Shown: positions 1 to 8,809 of the stretch, in pieces | Layout: each line of letters starts with the position of its first letter | Position numbering within the stretch: the stretch's first letter is position 1 | NCBI RefSeq assembly: GCF_003628535.1 | Contig: NZ_RBCI01000007.1 | Coordinates: 62,001 to 126,000, forward strand | Length of the DNA: 64,000 bases | Direction of reading: 5' to 3' | Origin: Flavisolibacter nicotianae | GTDB taxonomy: Bacteria > Bacteroidota > Bacteroidia > Chitinophagales > Chitinophagaceae | The notes under the pieces: generated by a model | What the model was told of the DNA's origin: nothing | Databases searched by the model: none | The model's input: only the letters and a program-made list of their open reading frames with translations | Program-made: the position numbers and the translations under genes

Positions 1-256
1 GCACCTGTTCAAACAGTCTTATAATTGCCGTGTATTAATGAAAAATGGATTCGATCTCCTGGTAGAATTGTTGATAACGTGGCCTGACGCCAATGGCTTG
101 CAGCCTTTCAAACAAGACGCTCGAAGCATCAAGGGGGCAAAGAACAAGGTGGAATTTCAGCGTCGAATTCACGTCGGCAATGCCACGGCAGGCGCACCAT
201 GAATACCAAGTCAAAGGCCGGAGCATTGGTGTACTTCGGCCTCTTTTCTTATACGG

Positions 257-673
257 TCATTTTTCACACAGGAGCATCCACGAGGTTCCGAATTTATCCC
301 GCAGCATGGCAAAGCGGGTGGCGTAAAAGGTTTCTTCCATTTTCATAAAAATCTCGCCGCCCTCAGACAGCACGCCATAAACCTGTTCCGCTTCTGCTTC
401 CGTGTCAAAACGAAGGGTGAGGTAGGCGCTTCGCATGGGCTCGGCCTTCGGAATATCGGCACCCATTAGCACCGTATTGCCAATTTCCATCCTTGCGTGA
501 AGGACAGCATTTTTCCAGTTTTCCGGGATGTTCGAATTGGGTGGCAAATCGCCGTGTTTCATCATTGAAACAATCCTGCCGCCAATGTTTTGTTCATAAA
601 ACCGGAACGCTTCTTCGCAATGACCGGGATAGTTAACGTAGATGTCAAGTTTGAGGGAGCTTTGATTTGCCAT
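257..673 (-). CDS. VOC/glyoxalase-fold protein, PhnB-like
   Basis: Small cytosolic protein of 138 residues with the layout of the PhnB-like branch of the vicinal-oxygen-chelate superfamily: an opening beta strand with YVNYPGHCEEAFRFYE, a middle NTVLMGADIP strand and a closing KFGTSWMLL strand. The reading frame is open upstream to 832, but the residues before the internal Met look unstructured. An AAGGAAAAAT stretch sits just before the ATG at 673, so I chose that start. The metal-ligand residues of true glyoxalases are not obvious, so the reaction is unknown; many relatives are uncharacterised. Nothing in the neighbourhood points to a pathway. Confidence 0.85.
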   Translation of the reverse strand: MANQSSLKLDIYVNYPGHCEEAFRFYEQNIGGRIVSMMKHGDLPPNSNIPENWKNAVLHARMEIGNTVLMGADIPKAEPMRSAYLTLRFDTEAEAEQVYGVLSEGGEIFMKMEETFYATRFAMLRDKFGTSWMLLCEK

Positions 674-1518
674 ATTTTTCCTTTTTCGTGAAGGTTGAAT
701 TGCCCGTATAAAGTTGCGTTGTTTCATTTTAATTTGGAAGGGCGAGAACGCCATGATAGCAGGCTGATTGCGCCACATTTCGTAGTCGTGAAGGGAAGTA
801 AACAGATTTGAATAACAAACTTTGCCCGCCACAACCTGAATTTGCGGATGACGGGTTAGGAAAAGGCCTGGTTTACATAGGGGTCAGAAACAACAAGAGT
901 TTGAACGACCAAATACTGCAATACAGCCAGTTTCTGTTACTAAAAAACAGAGATGCTGGCAGAACATTGCTTGCAAAATCTTTACAGACGAAAGTTTGAC
1001 AAACCGATTTTCACCAAAAATATTTCAAACATATAACCATGAAGAAGCAAAAATTCTCTCCACTTCGTCTTGCTCTCTTTTTTATAGATCGGTAATTTTT
1101 TGGAAATGAAGCCGCGTTGGACAAATTCAAACAAAATAATTTTGGATTCGCGGCCCAGGCTTCCGCAGTAGCAGTCACCAAAAGACGTATTCGCCAATGT
1201 CACACAATGGGATGGATTGCCCGTGTTCCCGCAGGAGAAAAAGGGGTTGATGTACGAGGCGTCTATCGGTGACAAAAGTTTAGGTATACGTGGTTTAAAT
1301 TTTTGCCTGGAACCATGCTGTTGCATACGGCGTTTACCTGTGCTATGTCCATGTTTCGCAGGGTAGCAGGCTGTATTAAGCAGGTATTTATTTGGAGAGT
1401 TTCTGTTAAATAGTGTTCGGAAAGGAAGAGAATCAGGCAGGCTATGCCGTACGTTTTATTTTGAATTCCTGCCTGGTCAACGAACGCGGGACCATAACAG
1501 AAAGATGCCAGGACAATC
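674..1518. other. Gene-poor stretch, possibly decayed sequence
   Basis: About 850 bases without a convincing gene. Two minus-strand open frames (982..1326 and 1263..1556) overlap each other, show no recognisable motif or signal sequence, and the second begins inside the terminator hairpin at 1525..1550. They could be remnants of a degenerated gene. I see no RNA gene here. Confidence 0.4.
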
Positions 1519-1555
1519 AAAAAAAAAGGGCTCATTTCACAGAGCCCTTTTTTCA
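1519..1555 (-). terminator. Rho-independent terminator of the 1562..3616 gene
   Basis: Nine-base-pair stem AAAGGGCTC/GAGCCCTTT (1525..1533 and 1542..1550) with an 8-base loop. On the minus strand it is followed by a T run from the A-tract at 1519..1527, and it begins 7 bases after the stop codon of the minus-strand lipoprotein gene. Confidence 0.85.
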
Positions 1556-1561
1556 AGAAAT

Positions 1562-3616
1562 TTAGTACTCAACGATACCGGACCGTTGATTGCATTTATT
1601 CATCAATTGGAAACGCCAGCGGTAATCGGTGTAATACAATTGCAGACTTTCGGCTGCTGTCTTGCCAGAAACACAATTTTTGCCCAGGTCGATTTCAATC
1701 ACACCGCTGTTTACCGTTCCTGATTTAAGAGAAGCAGAATAGCTGTTGGCGGCGATCGTAAAATTCGGTGCTCCCGGATTCAAAAAATAAAGGCGTGTGG
1801 GATAACAGGTTTGCGATTCATCGCAGGCCCCGAAACCACTACCAATCACTGCGCCGGAGCCGGGTGCCGTAAAACTGACTTGAAAAACGAAATGGCCATT
1901 GGCGTTGCAGGTAATCGTTATTCCATTTATCACCGGTGCATTGGGCGACGAAGGATCGCAGTCTATTGCGGCCGTGAAGGTCAGCGGTGAGCCGGTCACT
2001 TGCGTGCCGTCGGATTTGGTGACAGTGGCCGTAACCGTTTGGGGACCGCTTGCACCCAGAGTCCAATTGGTGCTGGCCTGTCCGTTTGCATTGGTGGTAG
2101 ATGAAGCGCCGACTTGTCCGCCGCCTGAACTGACAGCCCATTTTACGGTAACGCCCTGCATTGGCTGGCCGTTTTCATCTTTCACCAAAACTACCAGTGG
2201 GTTGGCGAGCAATGTATTGGCGGCACCAACCTGCCCGCTGCCAGACACCGCGGTGATACTGCCCGGTTGAACAGGCTTGTACAGGCAGGCGATATCTTTT
2301 GTAATTTCTTTACCATCAAGTGTTCTTTTATATCCAAGTGTCAACGCAAAACTGATCTCGCCGGTAGCAACAGAACTGATTTTGATTTTGCGGCTGGTAC
2401 CGGAAAGCGAGGTGGAATAATTGATCCGGCTATCGCTCACGCCTTTGACAACAATATTGTTTCCATCAATAGGCAACGTCGTTGTGCCTTGCGGCACTTT
2501 TCCTATCACAGAAACATAGGCCGTGTAAGCAGCCGACAGCTTGGTAAACCAGGCGCTCGTTTTTATCTTCCCATACAGGCTTTCCATTTCTTTGTCTTTG
2601 TTTACGAAAGACTGCTCGCTCGAAAAAGCCGTCGTAACATCTGCATTAATACCGGCATCGGTTGTCGCCAGGTTCCTGAAATTCACGGACAGGCTTAAGG
2701 TTTTTTCCTGGTTGTTGGTGAAGCCAACCACCATTGGCTTTTGTGCATCACCTTCCATTATCACCTCGGCTACGCCTTTGAGCCTCCCCACTTCCTGTGC
2801 ACGCCTGATTGCATGTTCCCGCGAAATCACAAAGGTGGTAAAGGAGCCAATGAAAACGGCGGCCGCAAATGGGTTGGGCGCAGCCAGTACGGCCACACCG
2901 CTTGCCACCATGATTGGGATGGTAGACAGGCAAACGCCCTGTACGGTTACATAAGTTTTGGCAATCGCAACCAGCCTGTCGCCCACGTCACCCTTCACGT
3001 CCGACTGTTTTGCGTAAAAGGAAGGTGCCAGTAAATCCTGGCTAAACGCAACCGGATCTGGCTTGTTCTTTTGCAGGACGTAAGACAGCAACTCTTTTTC
3101 GCTGGCAGAAAGCTTCGCCAGCTGCAGATCCATTTCCTCCTTTAACTGGTTTAAAAGGGTAACGGTTGCGGGTGATGGTTGGAAGCCTGAGACCGACGGC
3201 GGGTTTGCAACAGAATCAATACTCTTGTTTCTCTTGTCAATAAAATCGCTAATAACGACCTGCGGGTCTGAAACGGGAGTGTACGTGGCAATCTTCAAAC
3301 TCATGTTATTTGAACCCGGTATGGATGGGAGAGAGACCTGCACCGTACCCGGGGACACCACAGGTACAATAAAAACATAGGCAGAGTCACCTTTGGCGTA
3401 TCCTTTTACGGTACTGCTGCCAATAGATATCGTCATCTCACTGGCCGGTGCCGTTTTATTGCCTTTGATCTCAACGGCATCACCAGGGGTTGCTTCTGCA
3501 ACATTCAGCGTGAGCGTTGTCGTGGCAACTGGTGGCGGAGCGGTTTCATCCTCGCGACCGGATTTGTTGCAACTACATAACAATAAAAAGCAGAGAGTAG
3601 GGATGATTAAACGCAT
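1562..3616 (-). CDS. Large lipoprotein with a bacterial Ig-like (Big_1) domain
   Basis: Predicted surface or periplasmic lipoprotein of about 684 residues. The N-terminus is a short hydrophobic signal ending in the lipobox LLCSC, followed by a low-complexity linker (TAPPPVATTT). The middle holds an unrecognised domain with a hydrophobic Ala/Val/Phe-rich segment at about 235-275. At about 455-550 there is a Big_1-like fold with the typical motifs VVLVKDENGQPMQGVTVKW and NANGQASTNW, as in invasin-type surface proteins. The C-terminal part contains several cysteines (CDPSS, CNANG, CDESQTCYP) that may form disulfides. The start at 3616 gives a compact 16-residue lipoprotein signal; an in-frame ATG at 3634 is an alternative. 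Function is unknown; adhesion or surface display is only a guess from the Ig domain. Confidence 0.8.
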   Translation of the reverse strand: MRLIIPTLCFLLLCSCNKSGREDETAPPPVATTTLTLNVAEATPGDAVEIKGNKTAPASEMTISIGSSTVKGYAKGDSAYVFIVPVVSPGTVQVSLPSIPGSNNMSLKIATYTPVSDPQVVISDFIDKRNKSIDSVANPPSVSGFQPSPATVTLLNQLKEEMDLQLAKLSASEKELLSYVLQKNKPDPVAFSQDLLAPSFYAKQSDVKGDVGDRLVAIAKTYVTVQGVCLSTIPIMVASGVAVLAAPNPFAAAVFIGSFTTFVISREHAIRRAQEVGRLKGVAEVIMEGDAQKPMVVGFTNNQEKTLSLSVNFRNLATTDAGINADVTTAFSSEQSFVNKDKEMESLYGKIKTSAWFTKLSAAYTAYVSVIGKVPQGTTTLPIDGNNIVVKGVSDSRINYSTSLSGTSRKIKISSVATGEISFALTLGYKRTLDGKEITKDIACLYKPVQPGSITAVSGSGQVGAANTLLANPLVVLVKDENGQPMQGVTVKWAVSSGGGQVGASSTTNANGQASTNWTLGASGPQTVTATVTKSDGTQVTGSPLTFTAAIDCDPSSPNAPVINGITITCNANGHFVFQVSFTAPGSGAVIGSGFGACDESQTCYPTRLYFLNPGAPNFTIAANSYSASLKSGTVNSGVIEIDLGKNCVSGKTAAESLQLYYTDYRWRFQLMNKCNQRSGIVEY

Positions 3617-4044
3617 GTTCGTTGATTTAAGCATTCGATGGGGTAAGAATTGAGTTTTGGATATGCATGATGGCCGCCTGAAGCCGCTGCCTTCTAAAAA
3701 TTTCCCTGTAAAATGGCGGGAAAAAGAGTTCTCACCTGGAATGACGAAGGGGAGTAGAAGTCGTACGGATAAGAAAGCATTGCTGGTTTTTGGGCCAAAT
3801 ATAGCAGCCGGTTTTAAGAATTCAAATTCAGGGAAAGGATTATATTATAAAGGCCACTGCATTTGCACCGGTTGGCGGAATTTGAAACCGGGCCGTCGCA
3901 TTGGCCTGGATTTCCACCCAACTTCCCGAGGCCTTTCCTCACGGAAATCCAACCACGTTTTTAAGGCACCCTGCAAACTCCTGCAATCCTGTCGTTGCGG
4001 TTTTTCCGAAAGCACCTAACAGGCTGCAATAAAATCACGCTACG
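3617..4044. other. Intergenic stretch, no gene seen
   Basis: About 430 bases between the Ig-domain lipoprotein and a decayed gene start. Open frames here are short, without motifs or signal sequences. It must contain the promoter of the minus-strand lipoprotein gene, but I cannot pick a clear TAnnTTTG element. Confidence 0.4.
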
Positions 4045-4249
4045 ATAAAACGGACTTTCCTGTTTTTATTCTGTATTCTTTCACTTTTTGCTTTTGGTCA
4101 AAACCGTGCACTGAATTTTGGCAACACCAAAGATTATTTTTCCATCCCTTCCAAAGCAGTGTACGTCCGGCGGTAAGCAAACCACGATCACCAACCTGAC
4201 GGATGCCATGGCCGTACCACACAGAGGTCCGGCCTGCAAAGAAATCGGT
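4045..4249 (+). pseudogene. Remnant of a secreted LamG-like protein, ATG lost to ATA
   Basis: Reading from 4045 as ATA AAA CGG gives a perfect secretion signal (I/M KRTFLFLFCILSLFAFGQ) followed by NRALNFGNTKDYFSIPS, the characteristic first strand of LamG/concanavalin-type secreted domains (ALNFDGxNDYVxIP). The frame stops at 4174..4176, and a further open stretch continues one base out of frame (KQTTITNLTDAMAVP) into the 3' end of the convergent gene. The start codon position holds ATA instead of ATG. I read this as a 5' fragment of a dead gene; rare ATA initiation of a 43-residue peptide is the less likely alternative. Confidence 0.5.
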
Positions 4250-4978
4250 TTAGGGACGGTGCAAATAAATGCCCCGGTGATAGGTTCCGCCATTTAAGCC
4301 GGTTGCATTGTAGTTAAGGATCAAATCGGTCTCGGTCAGTGTTTGGATGGTTGCCGGGCCGTACTGCTGCGTCCAGCCTTCAATATCGACCTGTCCCGTT
4401 GATAATACCTTGTAAGGGACGCTCCGGGTAAAATTATTTTCATGAACAGTGATAATACCCGTTGACTGGAACCTGTAATAATCATCCGAAATTCCCTGGT
4501 AAACGCCAGGCAGCAAATAGCCGCCAGAAGGTGTGAAATAATTGTTGTTGGAGACCGAATCCTTTACCAGGCGCCACGAGCCTAACAGAAAGGAAGCCGT
4601 ATCATGGCCAATCTTCTCAACCCTGAATGCATAGGTTTTCGTGCTGCCGTCATCAGCGGTTATTTTATAGGAAACCGGCCTGGTAAAATCCTGCGTGGTC
4701 TTGTTGGCCGGTTCAATCGCTTTACCCGTGATGCCAATCGTTGGAACCAGGTGCGACAGGTCAACATCCCTGGGAAATTCAAGAAGCACAGAGTCTGCGC
4801 TGATTTTTCCTTCAATGTCGGATGCGACGGTGGGATTGTCGGCAGCCTTTATGACAAATGAAGCGAGACCTTTTTCTGAAGATCGTGGACTTTCTACGAC
4901 CGGAGATTGCGGCCTTTCTACTTTTTTGGTGCAATTACACAGACACAGGAGCAGCAGAATATAAAAAACGTTTTTCAT
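4250..4978 (-). CDS. Lipoprotein with DUF5018-like Ig fold and lipocalin-like C-terminus
   Basis: 242-residue predicted lipoprotein: signal peptide with lipobox LCNC at about residues 13-16, then a proline/serine linker. At about 35-120 there is a domain typical of Bacteroidota surface lipoproteins (ASFVIKAADN, DLSHLVPTIGITGKA, FTRPVSYKITADDGSTKTYAF), in which strand-turn-strand units resemble DUF5018 or IPT-like domains. From about 130 a lipocalin-like domain starts with LLGSWRLVKDSV and continues through alternating polar/hydrophobic strands to the end. The role is unknown; this architecture is common in Bacteroidota and often of unknown ligand. The gene stands alone, facing the pseudogene at 4045..4249. 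Confidence 0.75.
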   Translation of the reverse strand: MKNVFYILLLLCLCNCTKKVERPQSPVVESPRSSEKGLASFVIKAADNPTVASDIEGKISADSVLLEFPRDVDLSHLVPTIGITGKAIEPANKTTQDFTRPVSYKITADDGSTKTYAFRVEKIGHDTASFLLGSWRLVKDSVSNNNYFTPSGGYLLPGVYQGISDDYYRFQSTGIITVHENNFTRSVPYKVLSTGQVDIEGWTQQYGPATIQTLTETDLILNYNATGLNGGTYHRGIYLHRP

Positions 4979-5151
4979 GGGTCGTTAGTTTCGGAATTGC
5001 CGCAAACATACAGATTTGTGCCTCATGTGAAAAGCCGGCGAATAAGATCGCACCTGTAAAGGCGGTCTTGCAACCAAACCTGGAGATAGGGTAACGGTAG
5101 GGCCAGCAAGTCTCTCATTCGAAAGGCTATTAAATGAAAGGTCCGCAACCG

Positions 5152-5709
5152 TCAGTACAACCGTTCCTGTGGCGGTTTGATACCGTTCAGGCGGATGTAA
5201 ATGGTTGCTTGACCGCGGTGGTGGGTCTGGTGTTCAAAGACCTTGTTCATCAGTGCGAACCGTGTCACGTCAAAGGTGTTGAACACCTTTATTTTTTCGC
5301 CCCACTTGTTGACGTCAGAATTCTTAACGGCATCCCGGCAATAGTCGTAGCTGGACGTGACATAATACATTACCGAATCTTTGCCCTGCACCGTGGCCCT
5401 TTGTTCCATTCCCTGCGAAAGCCAGGGGAGGGGCGTGTTCCCGGTGGCCGTCATCATGAGAAAGACATTGGCGCCGGCAAGGTGCAGCATTTGCTGGGCA
5501 AAGCTGCGGGTGCTGTCGTTGGCCTTGAAGCCATACTTGTCCGCCGGCATGGTGTTCAGGTATTCCAGCGTATAGGCTTTGGCTCTTTCCCAGTCTGCTA
5601 TCATTTGTGCCTTGATATCGTTCGTTGTTATGGCCTGGCTTTTTACAGTTGCCGAAAAAGCGAATGAGAGCAGGCTAACAAAGGCTACCTGTAAAGCGAT
5701 CTTTTTCAT
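5152..5709 (-). CDS. DinB-fold protein with a secretion signal
   Basis: 185-residue protein of the DinB/YfiT-like four-helix-bundle superfamily, with the metal-site histidines visible: FAQQMLHLAG in the second helix and HQTHHRGQATIYIR near the C-terminus. Unlike most family members it begins with a clear signal peptide (MKKIALQVAFVSLLSFAFSATVKS), so it should be exported to the periplasm. The ATG at 5709 gives the clean signal; an upstream in-frame Met at 5739 would add ten residues with no benefit. The substrate is unknown; some family relatives are thiol-dependent metalloenzymes. It is divergent in sequence from, and not obviously linked to, the adjacent SRPBCC gene on the same strand. Confidence 0.8.
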   Translation of the reverse strand: MKKIALQVAFVSLLSFAFSATVKSQAITTNDIKAQMIADWERAKAYTLEYLNTMPADKYGFKANDSTRSFAQQMLHLAGANVFLMMTATGNTPLPWLSQGMEQRATVQGKDSVMYYVTSSYDYCRDAVKNSDVNKWGEKIKVFNTFDVTRFALMNKVFEHQTHHRGQATIYIRLNGIKPPQERLY

Positions 5710-5797
5710 AAACAGTGTATTTACGTTTAAGATAAACAATATGCCGGTGAGAGAAAAACACGAAGGAGAAGGGAACGACCGTTCGTTTCAATGCGAT

Positions 5798-6691
5798 TTA
5801 CCCTGCGTGGCCTGCTTGCTCACAAATCGTTTTCAGCTTTTGAAGGGCTTTGGGCCAGGTCTGCTCAAAATAGGACTTGAATTGTTCATTGGAATCCAAA
5901 TCGACTGATACCACCGTGCGGTTGCCTTCCTTCCGGAAGCTGTAGTTCTCCTGAGCACCCGCCCAGCCATCCACGGCAGGACCGACCGTGATCTCTTCTT
6001 CGCCATCCAGAATACCCAGGTGTTCAATCGAGACAAATTCGTTCGGGATGTTTTCCCTGATGCGGCTCACCATGCCTCCCTGCTTACCATCTTCGCTCAC
6101 GCCGATGAAAAGGATCTTGGAGCCTTTCTCCCACGAGCCTTTGAAATAAGAGGTGGGACAGAATTCCGCTGTCCATTCCCTATAGCTCCTTTCGTCCAGC
6201 ATGGTGGTATAAACGGTTGCAATGGGTGCATCGATGCTGATTTCGAAATGAAGGGTTTCCCTTTTCCCGCCGGTCTCCGCATAGTGCTTGAAGTTGTCGA
6301 GGATCGCCTGCCAGCCGGTGCGCTGCATCTCTTCCGGATGCGTGTTTTCCGCTTCAAAGCTTTCCTTGATGTGTGTCTTGTTGTCTTCCGGCGTAAAGAC
6401 GATGCTGACGGTTCGTCCATCGGCGATGCGGTACGCAATTTCCTGGTTGGGCACCAACCGGGTGTATTCGCCGGTGAAGTCGAAGCCCATGGAGCCGTCC
6501 CGGGCTTCCATGCGGTAATTGAACCGTCCGCCTTCCCGCAGGTCGTTCTCCGCCCGGGGTGTGCACCAGTCGGCTGAAGCGTTGTTCCAGTTCACGATGT
6601 GTTCGGGTTGGGTCCACAAGGCCCAGGCAGTTTCGACCGGTGCATTCACGGTGGTGGAAACGGTGATGATTGTTTTTTCGGTTGCGATCAT
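5798..6691 (-). CDS. Tandem SRPBCC (AHSA1-like) domain protein
   Basis: 297-residue protein made of two START/Bet v1-like AHSA1 domains. The first (about 5-140) opens with ITVSTTVNAPVETAWALWTQPEHIVNW and carries GEYTRLVPNQEIAYRI; the second (about 148-290) opens with FEISIDAPIATVYTTMLDERSYREW and ends with VDLDSNEQFKSYFEQTWPKALQKLK. Proteins of this type bind small hydrophobic ligands or assist stress responses; the ligand is unknown. The start at 6691 directly precedes the first domain; the frame extends upstream to 6733. Internal duplication inside one polypeptide is common in Bacteroidota. Confidence 0.85.
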   Translation of the reverse strand: MIATEKTIITVSTTVNAPVETAWALWTQPEHIVNWNNASADWCTPRAENDLREGGRFNYRMEARDGSMGFDFTGEYTRLVPNQEIAYRIADGRTVSIVFTPEDNKTHIKESFEAENTHPEEMQRTGWQAILDNFKHYAETGGKRETLHFEISIDAPIATVYTTMLDERSYREWTAEFCPTSYFKGSWEKGSKILFIGVSEDGKQGGMVSRIRENIPNEFVSIEHLGILDGEEEITVGPAVDGWAGAQENYSFRKEGNRTVVSVDLDSNEQFKSYFEQTWPKALQKLKTICEQAGHAG

Positions 6692-6803
6692 GGCTGCTGA
6701 TTGAAGAATGAAGGATAGCTCGAAGATATTCAACCGGCCAGGAACAGGGGAGGTGTGGTTCCGACAAAAAGGGGAAGGTTTGCGGCGGGAGTGGGAGATT
6801 TAC

Positions 6804-6954
6804 CTTTCCCGCTTTGTCTCCCTGCAACAGAAAAGCCGAAAAGAAGAAACTGCCTTGCGGGAACGCACCGGCGGCAGTTGTCGCCAGCCGATGCGAACCC
6901 GCAAAAAAATTGTTTCTGACCTTGCCATCCGCTGCGGGAAACGAACCGGGTAAG
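6804..6954. repeat. Inverted-repeat element, copy 1 (diverged)
   Basis: About 150 bases that match the element at 7771..7919 in order and spacing: a CTTTCCCG left end, an AGCCGAAAAGAAGAAAC block, CCGATGCG, CCCGC-AAAAAAATTGTTT, and a right end with CTGCGGGAAACGAACCGGG. The two ends are imperfect inverted repeats. It ends 4 bases before the stop codon of the next gene. Confidence 0.65.
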
Positions 6955-6958
6955 GAGA

Positions 6959-7642
6959 TCATTTCATCGGCCGCGTGGCTGCCTTGCTGACTTCCGGCCC
7001 GTCGGGCAACAGGCGGCCGTTCTCCAGCTTCCGGATATGCATGGTGATGGCATTGCTTTGGTTGATAAAGGTCCAGTTCATGCCTTTGTATCCTTTCTGC
7101 AAGACGATACCCGGGCCGTCTACCAGCGGGATCCATTTCCCGGTGATGGTTTTGCGGTCAATGGTTTTCCAGGAGTAGGTGCCATTGGGCAGCACCCGCA
7201 GGGCTTCCTGGGCTGCCATGTAACTGTACTCGTTGCGCTCATACGCACCTTCGCGGCGTGTGTTCACGGCCATCATTTCGCCCAGTTTCCAATCGCCGGT
7301 GAAAAAGCCTGTCCACCAGTTATCCCGCTGGTTCCCGGCCACCTGGCTGAAATCTTTCCAGTCGGGCCAGTTCAGGCCACCGCCTTCCATCACTTTGTAT
7401 TGTGTTTCGCCCGTTTCCGCGTTTTTAGCGCCGGGATTGTAAGGCTTGCCCACCTCCATGATGGTGCCGGGTTTCCACTTGCCGCCCCAATAAATAATGG
7501 AGTCGCCTTTTTGGTACGTCCCGAACGGCGCCCACTGGCCAACGCCTGAGGGAATGGTGGTTTCTTTTTGAGAATTCGATTTCAACGCAAAAAAGGAGAA
7601 CAGGGCAACAGCCGGTACGGAAAGCAGGATTAGTTTTTTCAT
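6959..7642 (-). CDS. Secreted protein of unknown function
   Basis: 227-residue protein with an N-terminal signal peptide or anchor (MKKLILLSVPAVALFSFFAL). The mature part is rich in Trp, Gly and Tyr (GQWAPFGTYQKG, YWGGKWKPGT, WPDWKDFSQVAGN, NWWTGFFTGDWK) and ends in a basic tail. I do not recognise the family. The pattern of short beta-prone segments with aromatic residues could be a carbohydrate- or glycan-binding surface, but that is speculation. The start at 7642 is the Met immediately before the signal peptide; seven more codons are open upstream. The gene is bracketed by the two copies of the ~150-bp repeat element. Confidence 0.7.
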   Translation of the reverse strand: MKKLILLSVPAVALFSFFALKSNSQKETTIPSGVGQWAPFGTYQKGDSIIYWGGKWKPGTIMEVGKPYNPGAKNAETGETQYKVMEGGGLNWPDWKDFSQVAGNQRDNWWTGFFTGDWKLGEMMAVNTRREGAYERNEYSYMAAQEALRVLPNGTYSWKTIDRKTITGKWIPLVDGPGIVLQKGYKGMNWTFINQSNAITMHIRKLENGRLLPDGPEVSKAATRPMK

Positions 7643-7770
7643 GCTGGTAAGATGGAGGAGCAAAATACAATATTTGGTACAAAGTCTTTATGGCAACACG
7701 GTTGGAGGAGGCTGTAAAACAAAGACAGGCCTGCGTTTGTGTCGATGACGTGTATTTTATTATTGCCAAT

Positions 7771-7919
7771 CTTTCCCGATGCGTCTCCCGCAGCCATATA
7801 GCCGAAAAGAAGAAACGGCTCTGCGAGACGCATCGGTCGTAGCGGTCGTAATCCGATGCGTCCCCGCGAAAAAATTGTTTATGAAGTTAACATCTGCTGC
7901 GGGAGACACATCGGGAAAG
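7771..7919. repeat. Inverted-repeat element, copy 2 (near-perfect ends)
   Basis: A 149-base element bounded by 23-base terminal inverted repeats, 7771..7793 and 7897..7919, that differ at a single base. Inside are further inverted copies of GATGCGTC/GACGCATC around 7830-7860, so the transcript would fold into a multi-stem structure. It shares blocks with 6804..6954. Too short to encode a transposase: a MITE- or REP-like unit. Confidence 0.75.
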
Positions 7920-7927
7920 GAAGACGG

Positions 7928-8701
7928 TTAAAAATCTTCCAGGTTCGTTTCCGCCAACTGTTGCGCTACCATCCTGTTCAAGGTTTCCAGGTTTCCGAAC
8001 GCATCACCCGCGGTGTTGTTGAAATACGCATAAACTTCCCGGCCTTCCTTTATCAACGCAGCAATGCGCTTTGCACGGCCCGCTAAAAAATCCCGGTCAT
8101 AACTGCCCCTGTAGTCTCCGTCCGGTCCGTGAAAACGCAGGTAAGCAAAATCATCGGCCACCGTCACGGGCGGCGTGGCCGACCGGGGCATGTCCTGCTC
8201 CACCATGCCGGCGCCAAAGCTTTGCAGCAGGCGGTAAACCGCGCTGGTGTACCACGATGGGTCACGGAATTCTACGGCAATGTGCCAGCCCTTTGCATCG
8301 CTGTGCAGGCTTTCCAAAATCCCTTCCAGCTCTTCCTGCTGTTCGCTCTTTACCGACGGCGGCAACTGGACCAACAGGCACCCCCTTTTATCGCCTGCCT
8401 GTGCGACCGTCTCCGCGAAGACTTCAAGGTCTTCCCCGTTAAATTGCAGGCCTTTTGCATGCGTGACCGTTTTGGGTACTTTAAACGTGAATTTAAAATG
8501 AGCCGGTACAGTTTCCCGCCATTTTTCCACCGTTGCCGGCCTGGGCACCTTGTAAAAGGAGGAATTGACCTCCAGCGAAGAAAAAAGCGAAGCGTAGTAG
8601 GTTAGCCTGCTGGCACCTTTGAATGCGGGAGGGAACTCTGATTGCCTGATGGGCAAGACGATGTTGCTGGTGCCGGAATAAAAAGAGAGACTGCTTTTCA
8701 T
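7928..8701 (-). CDS. DUF72 family protein (YecE-like)
   Basis: 257-residue TIM-barrel-like DUF72 protein. Signature features are the N-terminal YSGTSNIVLPI, the YYASLFSSLEVNSSFYKVPRPATVEKW block, FKFTFKVPKTVTH, the GCLLVQLPPS strand, WHIAVEFRDPSWY and the C-terminal YAYFNNTAGDAFGNLETL. The family is widespread and structurally resembles nucleic-acid or phosphate-handling barrels, but no reaction has been firmly assigned. Length and motif order are normal. It is the last gene on the moderate-GC side before the AT-rich island. Confidence 0.9.
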   Translation of the reverse strand: MKSSLSFYSGTSNIVLPIRQSEFPPAFKGASRLTYYASLFSSLEVNSSFYKVPRPATVEKWRETVPAHFKFTFKVPKTVTHAKGLQFNGEDLEVFAETVAQAGDKRGCLLVQLPPSVKSEQQEELEGILESLHSDAKGWHIAVEFRDPSWYTSAVYRLLQSFGAGMVEQDMPRSATPPVTVADDFAYLRFHGPDGDYRGSYDRDFLAGRAKRIAALIKEGREVYAYFNNTAGDAFGNLETLNRMVAQQLAETNLEDF

Positions 8702-8809
8702 GCCTGGAAAGGTGCAAAATGTTTGCCTTTCGCGAAACCGTTTGAACGCCTCACAGCATTGCCGTTCGATGCTTCAGAAAATGGTAGGCCTTCGTTACAA
8801 ATGAAGGCA

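Noticed and set aside
35-226. 63-codon minus-strand frame downstream of the VOC gene
   Set aside because: No motif, no start signal, and adjacent to the window edge; could be a fragment but cannot be supported.
982-1556. Two overlapping minus-strand frames of 114 and 97 codons
   Set aside because: They overlap in different frames, lack motifs, and one starts inside a terminator hairpin.
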